A stretch of DNA of 43,731 nucleotides from a bacterium (GTDB lineage Bacteria > Zhuqueibacterota > QNDG01 > JAGLOF01). Each line of letters starts with the position of its first letter. The first letter of the stretch is position 1. This document shows positions 16,550 through 24,742 of this stretch, one piece after another. The position numbers and the translations under genes were made by a program. The stretch is from the NCBI GenBank assembly GCA_023139105.1, contig JAGLOF010000036.1:1-43731 (forward strand), read 5' to 3'. The notes beneath the pieces are model-generated. The model did not search any database. It saw nothing but the letters and a program-made list of their open reading frames with translations, and was not told the origin of the DNA.

Positions 16550-17893
16550 TTATTTCGATTGACCGGCCAAATCTGTATTGTATACAGCATTAAGCCAATA
16601 GTCTGAATTCAATATGGGTATAAAATTATTCCATTTTGCAAATTGAGCCAGACATTTTTCTCTCTGAATATCTTTGTGCGTGCGCCCCTTTTTACGTTCT
16701 GCCCTTATGATCCTGGCACTCTCCGTCAACATAGCATGATAATCCCTGACATCATCCCACGTACACTCCCGGCCATGGCCGCAGACAAAAATAGTGTTGC
16801 GGGGGAAAAACTTCATAGCATTAAGCAAGAAATCAAGATAGTCGTCTACTCTGTTCCTCACTGAAGGGAAACTTTCAGAGATAAGCAAATCACCCATATG
16901 AACCGTAGCAACTTGAGGGAAGTAGATCAACATGTCTGCATTAGTATGAATACCGGGAAAGGGAATAATCTGTATTGTCTGGCCATTGAATTTAAACTGA
17001 TAGCATTTTTTAAAAAATGATGATTTCAAATCAACTTTTTTAAACATTCCGGTCTCAGTGAGACTATCCAGGTTTGCTAACTTTATTATTCCGGAAGGAT
17101 CCCTTGCAATGGCATTCCCGGAAATATGATCCCAGTGATGGTGAGTATTGATAATCCACTCCACATCCCCTTCTCCCAAACCTGCAATGATGTCACTTAA
17201 TTTGTCATTTATTCTTTTAGAGAAACCGGAATCAACAAGTAAAAGGCCATCACTCCCTGTCTGGACAATTATATTTGTACTTTGCCCCCATGGGAAATCA
17301 AGTCGATAAAGTTGATCGCCTAAAGGTTTTATATCCACATCTGGTATAGGAGTCAGTCGCCCTTCATGATCTTCCAGATATTTTATTGATTCTACTCTGG
17401 CAAAATCAACTGCCATATCCAATGCCGTATATCCATAAAAATCCACAGCATTTACATCTGCACCATGCTCCATAAGACACTTTAATATCTCCATTTTTCC
17501 CTGTTGTGCTGCCAAATGCAGAGCTGTGCTCTTCTCTATATGACGGCTGTCCACATCCGCACCATGGTCTAATAGCATGTTTGCAGCATTCACATTTCCG
17601 CTAAAAGCAGTATAATGCAACGGTGTATATTGATAATCCGTGCAGGCATCTACATCAGCACCTTGATCCAGAAGATATTCCATAACATCTGTCTGACCGG
17701 CATAAGCAGCCATATGCAAAGGTCTCTCTCCACCTGTAGTACTCGCCTCTAATAATGCAGAGTCTTTAGCCAGGTAAATTTTTACAGAATCAAGCTGTCC
17801 TTTCATGGCGACATCATGGATAGTCTGTGTATAAACTAATCCTGCCATACAGAACAGAACCAGTATACTGAATAACCTTATACTCTTAAACAC
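16550..17893 (-). CDS. Secreted ankyrin-repeat / metallo-beta-lactamase-fold hydrolase fusion
   Basis: This is 447 residues with a GTG start behind AGGAGG. It opens with a signal peptide (residues 1-23). Ankyrin repeats occupy about 24-180 (PLHMAAYAGQTDVMEYLLDQGADV and two or three like units, slightly decayed at the ends). A metallo-beta-lactamase domain follows (about 185-405): NTHHHWDH (metal motif HHHWDH at 251-256), VHMGDLL and CGHGRE, giving a full metal site. Such fusions would place a hydrolase outside the cytoplasmic membrane with an ankyrin binding surface. It resembles periplasmic class-B-like hydrolases, but the substrate cannot be read and antibiotic resistance should not be assumed. 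Confidence 0.88.
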   Translation of the reverse strand: MFKSIRLFSILVLFCMAGLVYTQTIHDVAMKGQLDSVKIYLAKDSALLEASTTGGERPLHMAAYAGQTDVMEYLLDQGADVDACTDYQYTPLHYTAFSGNVNAANMLLDHGADVDSRHIEKSTALHLAAQQGKMEILKCLMEHGADVNAVDFYGYTALDMAVDFARVESIKYLEDHEGRLTPIPDVDIKPLGDQLYRLDFPWGQSTNIIVQTGSDGLLLVDSGFSKRINDKLSDIIAGLGEGDVEWIINTHHHWDHISGNAIARDPSGIIKLANLDSLTETGMFKKVDLKSSFFKKCYQFKFNGQTIQIIPFPGIHTNADMLIYFPQVATVHMGDLLISESFPSVRNRVDDYLDFLLNAMKFFPRNTIFVCGHGRECTWDDVRDYHAMLTESARIIRAERKKGRTHKDIQREKCLAQFAKWNNFIPILNSDYWLNAVYNTDLAGQSK

Positions 17894-18038
17894 ACTCCCT
17901 CCTATTCATTACAATGCATTTCATCTGTGTCACCGATTGACATTATTCATCCGGCACATATAAGATCTGCAATAAATATAGTGTACTGAATCAAGAGAAA
18001 ACGCCGCAATTCATGAATCGGGTCAAAATAGTATAATA

Positions 18039-18980
18039 TTATGTGGGATGTTTACTGTAAATGTCAACAATCCTGCTGGCAGAGCTTTTAAGAATCTCTC
18101 TCAAGTGCACAGGCTCAAGTACTTCAACATATTCACCATATGAGAGAAGCATACCGTATAACCAGCCGCTTTCAGGGAAAGCGAGTTTAACTAATAGATA
18201 ACCTTCATCGTCAACTTTAATCTCTGCCCCGAAAAACTGATCTTTAACATGTACACCCATTGAAGGATGAAAACGCATCAGCACCGGAGGGATGTCGGAT
18301 TGTGTAAGGCGTTCCACGGCCACACTTTGCTCAAAACTCTGTTCACGCCGCTCAAATCGCTCATCAAGAATTTTGATCTCTTCAAAGCGGGAAAGCCTGA
18401 ATAAACGATAATCTTCACGTAGGCGACACCAGCCGTATAAATACCATGCTGTCCACTGAAAAACCAGGGTCATGGGCTCAACTACGCGCTGAGTCCGTTT
18501 GGTACTGCCATCTGTATACTGAAATTGAATAGGTGCGTGCCTTTGTATCGCCTCCTCCAGAGAATAATACAAATCAGATACACGACCAAGCTTCATGGCA
18601 CTGAAATCAATATGCAAAGCCTCACGACGGATATCAATCTCTTTGGCCTGGGTTGATTGAACCAGAGAACGAATTTTTTCCAGAGTACTCTCAACATTCT
18701 TATTCTTCAATGCCCCGGCAATATTCTCCAGGCTGGTGAGAATAAAAAAAAGATCGTTTGAATCTACAAGTTGACGGTCAAACTTATAATGCTTCATAAT
18801 ACCATAGCCGCCGCCATAACCTGGCATGGACATCACAGGGATGCCAGCAGCCGACAGAGTCTCAATATCACGCTGTATTGTCCGAACAGACACTTCAAAG
18901 TGTTCAGCAAGTTCCGGAGCTGTCACTTTTTCCCGGTTTATCATATAGACTGTCATGGCCAAAAGACGATCAATTTTCAT
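18039..18980 (-). CDS. WYL-domain transcriptional regulator (HTH-WYL)
   Basis: This is 313 residues from the ATG at 18980 (MKIDRLLAM), which has TAGGAT upstream; an earlier in-frame start at 19022 has no support. The N-terminal winged helix (RLLAMTVYMINREKVTAPEL, then VSVRTIQRDIETLSAAGIPV) is of the DeoR/HTH_11 type. The WYL domain has AWYLYGWCRLREDYRLFRL, and a C-terminal WCX-like extension follows. WYL proteins often bind nucleic acid or a nucleotide ligand and regulate metabolic or defence genes. The nearest gene is the PH-domain protein 76 bp upstream on the same strand. Confidence 0.92.
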   Translation of the reverse strand: MKIDRLLAMTVYMINREKVTAPELAEHFEVSVRTIQRDIETLSAAGIPVMSMPGYGGGYGIMKHYKFDRQLVDSNDLFFILTSLENIAGALKNKNVESTLEKIRSLVQSTQAKEIDIRREALHIDFSAMKLGRVSDLYYSLEEAIQRHAPIQFQYTDGSTKRTQRVVEPMTLVFQWTAWYLYGWCRLREDYRLFRLSRFEEIKILDERFERREQSFEQSVAVERLTQSDIPPVLMRFHPSMGVHVKDQFFGAEIKVDDEGYLLVKLAFPESGWLYGMLLSYGEYVEVLEPVHLREILKSSASRIVDIYSKHPT

Positions 18981-19056
18981 TAATACAATCCTATTTCTAT
19001 GAAGAAAGGGGCATAGTATCAATCCATTGAATTAGCACCACTGCATCCCCTTAGAG

Positions 19057-19440
19057 TTAAGTAAATGATAGAACATGCTCGGCCAAAATCAACTGCACAT
19101 CCGGTAATTTGGAGCCGCGTTTGAATTCAAATATAAAAGGATCCGATTGTCCCAGAATCCAAACCTTCAGCACTGCATCTGCATCAAAACGTCCGGTAGA
19201 TTCTGTTGCATATTGTGTAATGCTGCGGTATGGCAGTGAGTGCAGATCAAGTTTTTTACCGCTCAGCCCTTGCTTATCTGCTAATATCAACCTGCGATTC
19301 GTAAATATCATCACATCCCGATAGACCTTGAAGGCTTTTTCAATATACTCACCGGCAATCATGAACTTGTTAAATTCAGCTTCAATGGCATCAACTTCTA
19401 TCTCAGAAGCATTACCCATGAGGCCAGATAATATACTCAT
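19057..19440 (-). CDS. Bacterial PH-domain protein
   Basis: This 127-residue protein is almost wholly one bacterial pleckstrin-homology domain, with strands carrying DVMIFTNRRLILADKQGLSGKK, then SLPYRSITQYATES and ending in a helix (LPDVQLILAEHVLSF). There is no signal peptide or membrane helix. Members are soluble and of unknown function. CGGAGA precedes the start. It is probably transcribed together with the WYL regulator. Confidence 0.85.
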   Translation of the reverse strand: MSILSGLMGNASEIEVDAIEAEFNKFMIAGEYIEKAFKVYRDVMIFTNRRLILADKQGLSGKKLDLHSLPYRSITQYATESTGRFDADAVLKVWILGQSDPFIFEFKRGSKLPDVQLILAEHVLSFT

Positions 19441-19530
19441 ACATTCTCCGATAATTGGATTCCATATTTAAAAATAATACACTGGATGTGAAATTACAAT
19501 AAAAATTAATCCTGTCAAGCTCTTGCTTTC

Positions 19531-19623
19531 TTGACATACTCACTCAAATCAATATAGAGTCTAAAAATCTATTTTACTGCTAAAGTAAATAAAATATGAA
19601 ACTTTTTCTTACTTTAACAGTAA
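19531..19623 (+). promoter_or_regulatory. Candidate promoter and paired operator of PadR-D
   Basis: TTGACA (19531-19536) and TATAGA (19553-19558), spaced 16 bp, form a possible promoter. Downstream are two perfect 5-N5-5 dyads of one class: TTACT-GCTAA-AGTAA (19574-19588) and TTACT-TTAAC-AGTAA (19609-19623), 35 bp centre to centre. As a pair they also form a 15-bp inverted repeat with one mismatch. Confidence 0.7.
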
Positions 19624-19662
19624 TACCATAAGAATCCCCATAAAAACAAAGAGGAATGTGCA

Positions 19663-19992
19663 ATGAAAATACTCTCAAGAGCTGAAGAACTGCTTCTTTT
19701 GGCTATATGGCGCCTGAAAACCGAAGCCTACTGTGTACCATTATTAAGCGAAGCCAAAAAATACACAGGCAAGAACTGGTCTTTAAGTGATGTTTACCGC
19801 CCCCTGGGCAGACTGGAAGAAAAAGGTTATATAACCTCCTACCTGGGAAATCCTACTCCTGAAAGAGGAGGAAAAAGCAAACGCTATTATCAGATCACAC
19901 CTGAAGGTTATAAAGCTCTGAAAGAAGTTAAACAAATAGAAACGATGATGTGGAGTGGGTTGACTGAAGAAGCTCTGGACACCCTGTCATGA
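19663..19992 (+). CDS. PadR-family transcriptional regulator, permease-associated (PadR-D)
   Basis: This 109-residue short PadR protein has the subfamily features: AEELLLLAIWRLKTEAYCVPL, DVYRPLGRLEEKGYITSYLG, the wing ERGGKSKRYYQITPEG and the C-terminal MWSGL motif. A Cys replaces the usual Gly in the AYG position (AYCV). AGAGGAA precedes the start. Its stop codon overlaps the P4 start by 4 nt (ATGA), so regulator and permease are coupled in translation. Two TTACT-N5-AGTAA dyads upstream are its likely operators. Confidence 0.92.
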   Translation: MKILSRAEELLLLAIWRLKTEAYCVPLLSEAKKYTGKNWSLSDVYRPLGRLEEKGYITSYLGNPTPERGGKSKRYYQITPEGYKALKEVKQIETMMWSGLTEEALDTLS

Positions 19993-22604
19993 AAAAAGAC
20001 AATTACAGACCCAGCCCTCTGGCCTCATGGATACTCAGGAATCTCATACCCACTCACATAGGAACATCTGGAATTGGTGACTATGAAGAACTCTACCGCA
20101 TATTATTGGACGAGCAGGGACGTGCGGCAGCCGACCGCTGGTATCTGAAGCAGATAGGCATATCCATAAAAGCAATTATTTTTAAAGCTATTTTCTGTAG
20201 ATTCATCATGTTCAAAAGTTATTTAAAGATTATATGGCGGCACTTAATGAAGCATAAGGGATATTCATTTATTAATATAGCCGGTCTTGCAGTTGGTTTG
20301 ACATGCTGTATCCTGATACTTCTGTATGTAAAATATGAATTCAGTTACGATAAATACCATAAAAATTCAGATAACATCTACCGTGTTGTTATGAAAATGC
20401 CCGGAAATAACTATATGGATAATGAATGGTTTAATAGTGCACCCGGCAGTTTAAAAGCTACTTTGATGGAAGAGTATCCGGAAATAATTAGCTCCACCAG
20501 AGCATACAAAAAGGAAGGTCACTTATACAGGGACAACGTTCTTACTACAGAGAGATCAATATTTTTTATAGATCCTGAGTTTCTTAAGATATTTTCTTTT
20601 CCTCTGATTTCAGGTGACCCTGAAACGGTTGTAACTGACCCGTTTGCAATGCTGATTTCCCAAAGATTCGCTGAAAAGTATTTTAAAGATGAAGATCCGG
20701 TGGGCAAGACAATCAATCTTGACCGTAAACATAATTTCCAGATTACCGGAGTACTACAAAACTGCCCTGAAAACTCACATTTTACATTTGACATTCTGGC
20801 TTCATTTAATTCTCTCTACACTATTCGACCCGGCGGAAAAGGGCGTATTGAAGAGTCAGGGCCTAATTCATGGAATACATATATCCAGCTGCCTGACAAA
20901 TATAATCCTGATGATCTTGAAAAGAAATTCCCGGGTGTGATTAAAAAAACCTTGCGTAAAGGCTCAAAAGACGAGTACCATTTGCAGTCGCTGACAAGTA
21001 TACACCTGCACAGCAATATCAATTTTGAAATTGAAGCAAACAGCGATATACGGTATGTCTATCTGTTTTCAGCAATTGCATTTTTTATTATGCTAATTGC
21101 ATGTTTAAATTATATGAACCTTGCTACTGCGCGGGCATCAGGCCGTTTTAAAGAGATAGGAATAAGAAAAGTTGTTGGTGCGGGCAGGCACAATATTATC
21201 CGGCAGTTCCTGGGCGAATCAATGATCTATACAATAACGGCACTTTATATTGCGATAATACTCGCTAAATTATTACTACCTTCATTCGGAACTTTCATTG
21301 ATAGGAATCTTGAATACAATATTTTAGATGATCATATAATCTTCATCTCTTTGGCCTGTTTTGCATTAATTGTTGGCCTTATTTCCGGCAGTTATCCGGC
21401 GTTTTATATGTCGGCATTAAAACCGGCAAATATAGTTAAAGGAACAATTTCACCCGGTTCCGGCAATAAACATCATTCCACTTTACGCAATTCACTTGTT
21501 ATCAGTCAGTTTATTATTTCTATTGTCCTACTCATTTGCTCATTAACAGTCTATCGCCAGTTGGATTTTATTAAAAACAGCAAGCTGGGATATATAAAGG
21601 ATCATATCATAACCGGCCGCATATATGACAGCAAATTAAAAAATAACTTTGAACCGTTGATAAATGAATTAAATCTTAATCCCGGGATATTGGATGTCTA
21701 TGTCAATGGCCAACTTCCAATTACTATCAATTCACAGGATAATGCAGTATGGGAGGGACAAAAACTTGCTGAAGGAGAGACTCCCCCCTTGACATTCAGT
21801 GGTTTTGTAAATTATAACTTTCTGGACTTTTTTAATCTTGAATTGATTGAAGGCAGAAATTTCTCAAAGACCTATTCAACTGACGCTTCGCAGGCATTTA
21901 TCCTCAATGAGTCAGCTGCTAAACTTAGTGGTTGGAAAAATCCCATTGGAAAGAAGTACAGTCTTCAACTCAGAGACGGCATTGTAATTGGAGTGATAAA
22001 AGATTTCCATAACACTTCACTTCGTTTAAAAGTAAAACCTATGGCATTAATGCTCAATAACTGGCCATCCGGTGACTGGGCCATAAAGATTAGTTCTGAT
22101 AATATTGCCGAAAGCATGGCATTTATTGGGAAAAAGTTTAAAGAGTTCTCTCCTGACTACCCATTCAATTACTCATTTCTGGATGATAAAGTTAATAGTA
22201 TCTATAAATCCGAACAAAAACTGGGACAGATATTCAGCTATTTTACATTTATCGCAATTATAATTTCATGCCTGGGCTTGTTCGGCCTGATATCATATAC
22301 CGCAGAACAGCGCACTAAAGAAATTGGTATCCGGAAAGTACTTGGTGCTTCGGTTGTTGGTATAGTAATGCTTCTTTCCAAAGATTTTATCAAATGGATT
22401 ATTACAGCAAATGTTATAGCAATCCCTATTGCATACTTTGCTATGAACAAGTGGCTGCAGAACTTTGCCTACAGAACTGATATTGAAATATTTATATTTT
22501 TTTCCGCTACGCTGATTAGTCTGTTTATTGCAGTAATAACAGTTAGTTTCAAAACATTTAATGCAGCGCAGACAAATCCTGCAGATACAATAAAGTATGA
22601 GTGA
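19989..22604 (+). CDS. FtsX/MacB-type ABC permease with N-terminal prefix domain (P4)
   Basis: This 871-residue permease has a prefix (residues 1-73: GIGDYEELYRILL, then ADRWYLKQ), TM1 (about 95-115), two MacB-like periplasmic modules and two FtsX cores (FKEIGIRKVVGAG and TKEIGIRKVLGASV). It ends in NPADTIKYE. Met74 (position 20208) sits at the prefix junction as in its paralogues, but no ribosome site precedes it. The gene is clearly more AT-rich than P5 and P6. A terminator hairpin lies 70-100 bp downstream. No ATPase gene is near. Confidence 0.9.
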   Translation: MKKDNYRPSPLASWILRNLIPTHIGTSGIGDYEELYRILLDEQGRAAADRWYLKQIGISIKAIIFKAIFCRFIMFKSYLKIIWRHLMKHKGYSFINIAGLAVGLTCCILILLYVKYEFSYDKYHKNSDNIYRVVMKMPGNNYMDNEWFNSAPGSLKATLMEEYPEIISSTRAYKKEGHLYRDNVLTTERSIFFIDPEFLKIFSFPLISGDPETVVTDPFAMLISQRFAEKYFKDEDPVGKTINLDRKHNFQITGVLQNCPENSHFTFDILASFNSLYTIRPGGKGRIEESGPNSWNTYIQLPDKYNPDDLEKKFPGVIKKTLRKGSKDEYHLQSLTSIHLHSNINFEIEANSDIRYVYLFSAIAFFIMLIACLNYMNLATARASGRFKEIGIRKVVGAGRHNIIRQFLGESMIYTITALYIAIILAKLLLPSFGTFIDRNLEYNILDDHIIFISLACFALIVGLISGSYPAFYMSALKPANIVKGTISPGSGNKHHSTLRNSLVISQFIISIVLLICSLTVYRQLDFIKNSKLGYIKDHIITGRIYDSKLKNNFEPLINELNLNPGILDVYVNGQLPITINSQDNAVWEGQKLAEGETPPLTFSGFVNYNFLDFFNLELIEGRNFSKTYSTDASQAFILNESAAKLSGWKNPIGKKYSLQLRDGIVIGVIKDFHNTSLRLKVKPMALMLNNWPSGDWAIKISSDNIAESMAFIGKKFKEFSPDYPFNYSFLDDKVNSIYKSEQKLGQIFSYFTFIAIIISCLGLFGLISYTAEQRTKEIGIRKVLGASVVGIVMLLSKDFIKWIITANVIAIPIAYFAMNKWLQNFAYRTDIEIFIFFSATLISLFIAVITVSFKTFNAAQTNPADTIKYE

Positions 22605-22671
22605 TATATAGACAAGATAAGGAACTAAAATTACTAAAGTAAAAGCAAGAACGTGTAATAGAAAAACGAAT

Positions 22672-22703
22672 AAAAAAATGGCCTGCTACTATAGCAGGCC
22701 ATT
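22672..22703 (-). terminator. Terminator for the DUF4097 operon, possibly bidirectional
   Basis: A perfect 12-bp stem (AATGGCCTGCTA, loop CTA, TAGCAGGCCATT) is followed on the minus strand by a run of T. It sits between the convergent ends of P4 (plus) and the DUF4097 gene (minus). The plus-strand T tract is weaker. Confidence 0.85.
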
Positions 22704-22725
22704 ACAATTTCATACAATATAAATA

Positions 22726-23628
22726 CTATTTCTTAAGTACAGCCCTGCCTGTTCCGGTAGATATACTGTACTGTGTAGAGCGGCTTCCCCGCGTCAATAT
22801 TTTTACCAATTCGGCCTCATCTCCACGGCCTACTGTACGTTCATCATCAAACTTAAATGATGATCTGATACGTCCGTGCCTCTTGAGACAGCTTAATTTA
22901 AAATGACCTTTAAGAGGCTGCCCGCCCATATCCAGGACAGCATCACCTGTACCGGATTCAATTCTCAGGTCAAAATCACTACCTTTTACACCTGTAACTT
23001 CTGCATCACCGGTACCTGAACTGAATTCAGCTTCATACTCAATTTCTACATCCTTCACTTCCACATCACCGGTACCGCTTTGTGCATTAAAATTGCCCTT
23101 GCAAGATTCGATGATGACCTCCCCCGTCCCTGAATGCAGATCAAAACTACCCTTGCAATTATGCACATCCAGACTGCCAGTACCGGAATGAATATCAAAA
23201 TCACCTGAACAATCCATAAGTTCAATCTCTCCTGTGCCGGTCTCAACCCTGATCTCAATATCCAATCCGACGATTTCAATGTCCCCGGTAGCGGAATGGT
23301 AATTAACCTCGACATCATTGGGCACTTGAATCATCCAGTTGGAATAACCTCGTGGATTCCGTCCAATAAATTTCTCCTCAACAATCAAACGATGCCGGCG
23401 TTCGCGGAATCTTGCTTCAAAATCATCATCATCATAAGTATATTCAAGGCGGATATGAATCTGAGAATCCTTGCTCTTCTCAATCCGGCAATCACCCAGA
23501 ATCAGATCAATTTTAAGATCATCAACTTTTTTAAAACTCTTCTCTAGTACCTCTACTTTTTGGGCAAATAAAGGTAAAGCTACTATCAACAATAAAAGAG
23601 CAACAGTTAATATTCTTGGAATTTTCAT
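22726..23628 (-). CDS. DUF4097-type beta-repeat protein with SGTG repeats
   Basis: This is 300 residues from the ATG at 23628, with GGAGG directly upstream; an earlier ATG at 23640 overlaps that site. A signal peptide leads (residues 1-23, to LFAQ). The body is a single-stranded beta-helix-like ladder of about 20-residue rungs, each carrying SGTG (for example SGTGEI, SGTGSL, SGTGEV, SGTGDV). This is the DUF4097 family of surface or periplasmic adhesin-like proteins of unknown role. It is the second gene of a two-gene operon, 17 bp after its paralogue. Confidence 0.88.
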   Translation of the reverse strand: MKIPRILTVALLLLIVALPLFAQKVEVLEKSFKKVDDLKIDLILGDCRIEKSKDSQIHIRLEYTYDDDDFEARFRERRHRLIVEEKFIGRNPRGYSNWMIQVPNDVEVNYHSATGDIEIVGLDIEIRVETGTGEIELMDCSGDFDIHSGTGSLDVHNCKGSFDLHSGTGEVIIESCKGNFNAQSGTGDVEVKDVEIEYEAEFSSGTGDAEVTGVKGSDFDLRIESGTGDAVLDMGGQPLKGHFKLSCLKRHGRIRSSFKFDDERTVGRGDEAELVKILTRGSRSTQYSISTGTGRAVLKK

Positions 23629-23645
23629 AACATCCTCCATAAATC

Positions 23646-24596
23646 TTAGCGTAAAATGCTCGCACGACCGGTGGCAGTACTTAGGATAATACGAGGTTCA
23701 CTGCCGGAAATGGATATTGATTTTCGTATATATTGTTTATCATAACGTTCAAAAGTATCTTCTTTATCAAAGTCAAACGGTGCACGAATCCGGCCACGGT
23801 CTTCTCTGGCTGTAAGTTCAAAATATCCCTTTATAGTCTGACCATTAAAATCCAGAGTGACACTTCCGGAAGCAGTAGTCAATTCAATATCATGCTTTAA
23901 AGGTGCACTCAATTTGACCTTAACATCACCGGATGCTACGGAAAAATCAGCAATATCTTCAAAAGTTAAATCGTTGGCATCAATATCACCACTGGCAGCG
24001 GAACAGTCAAAACTGCCTTTGGAATCATCAATACGAATGCTCCCGGATGCTGTTGAGGCCTCCAGCTCTCCATTGCCCCCATTAACTTCAATGTTACCCG
24101 AGGCAGTGGAAAGATCCATTTCACCTGCTACATCATCAATATCAATTTCACCTGATGCCGTTGAAGCATTAAACTTACCTTTGCAACCGGTCAGCTCGAT
24201 ATCACCTGAGGCAGTACTTGCATCCAGTTCCATCTCTAATCCGTCGGCAGCAAAATCACCTGAAGCCGTAGAAAATCGAATTTCTGTATTTTGGGGAACT
24301 TCCACAGTCCAGCGTACATAACCACGGGAAGATCTGCCGGACCAATGTTCACTTAGTCGTAAATCACGACCATTGTCATCAAAACGGGCTTCAAAAGCAC
24401 CTTCGGGTTCTACTTCATAACGGACTGTAACATTAATTTTATCATTGCTACTCTTAATAACCTCAACATCTCCACTTACGGTTTTAATACGGATCTTTGA
24501 GACAGCTTTGAATGATTTCTCAATTGTACGTTCACTCTGTGCCATAAGTCCGCCGATACAGGTCAACAACAGAACTACTATCATATGTCTTTTCAT
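23646..24596 (-). CDS. DUF4097-type beta-repeat protein with STASG repeats
   Basis: This 316-residue secreted protein (signal peptide 1-19) is a paralogue of the next gene. Its rungs carry STASG or SAASG (for example STASGDI, STASGEI, STASGNI) instead of SGTG, at the same period of about 20 residues. N-terminal regions match closely between the two (VEVIKSSNDKI here, CRIEKSKDSQI there), and both end with a TATGRASILR or GTGRAVLKK tail. GGGAGG precedes the start. No enzyme motif is visible. Confidence 0.88.
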   Translation of the reverse strand: MKRHMIVVLLLTCIGGLMAQSERTIEKSFKAVSKIRIKTVSGDVEVIKSSNDKINVTVRYEVEPEGAFEARFDDNGRDLRLSEHWSGRSSRGYVRWTVEVPQNTEIRFSTASGDFAADGLEMELDASTASGDIELTGCKGKFNASTASGEIDIDDVAGEMDLSTASGNIEVNGGNGELEASTASGSIRIDDSKGSFDCSAASGDIDANDLTFEDIADFSVASGDVKVKLSAPLKHDIELTTASGSVTLDFNGQTIKGYFELTAREDRGRIRAPFDFDKEDTFERYDKQYIRKSISISGSEPRIILSTATGRASILR

Positions 24597-24742
24597 TTTA
24601 TTTTCCTCCCGCTGATTAATATGTCAAAAACACTGATTTTGTTTTTGCCTTTGTGAAAAGTTACGGGCTGATTGATAAAAAGTTGGTGCGGAATTACAAT
24701 ATAGAACACATTGAGGTCAAACAATGTAAATCTGCACTTTAT

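Noticed and set aside
22631..22642. TTACT-AA-AGTAA after P4 as a third PadR-D operator
   Set aside because: Arms match, but the spacer is 2 bp instead of 5, and it lies downstream of the operon; chance in AT-rich DNA is likely.
23857..24321. 154-codon open frame on the plus strand
   Set aside because: It is antisense to the STASG repeats of the DUF4097 gene; its regularity only mirrors those repeats.
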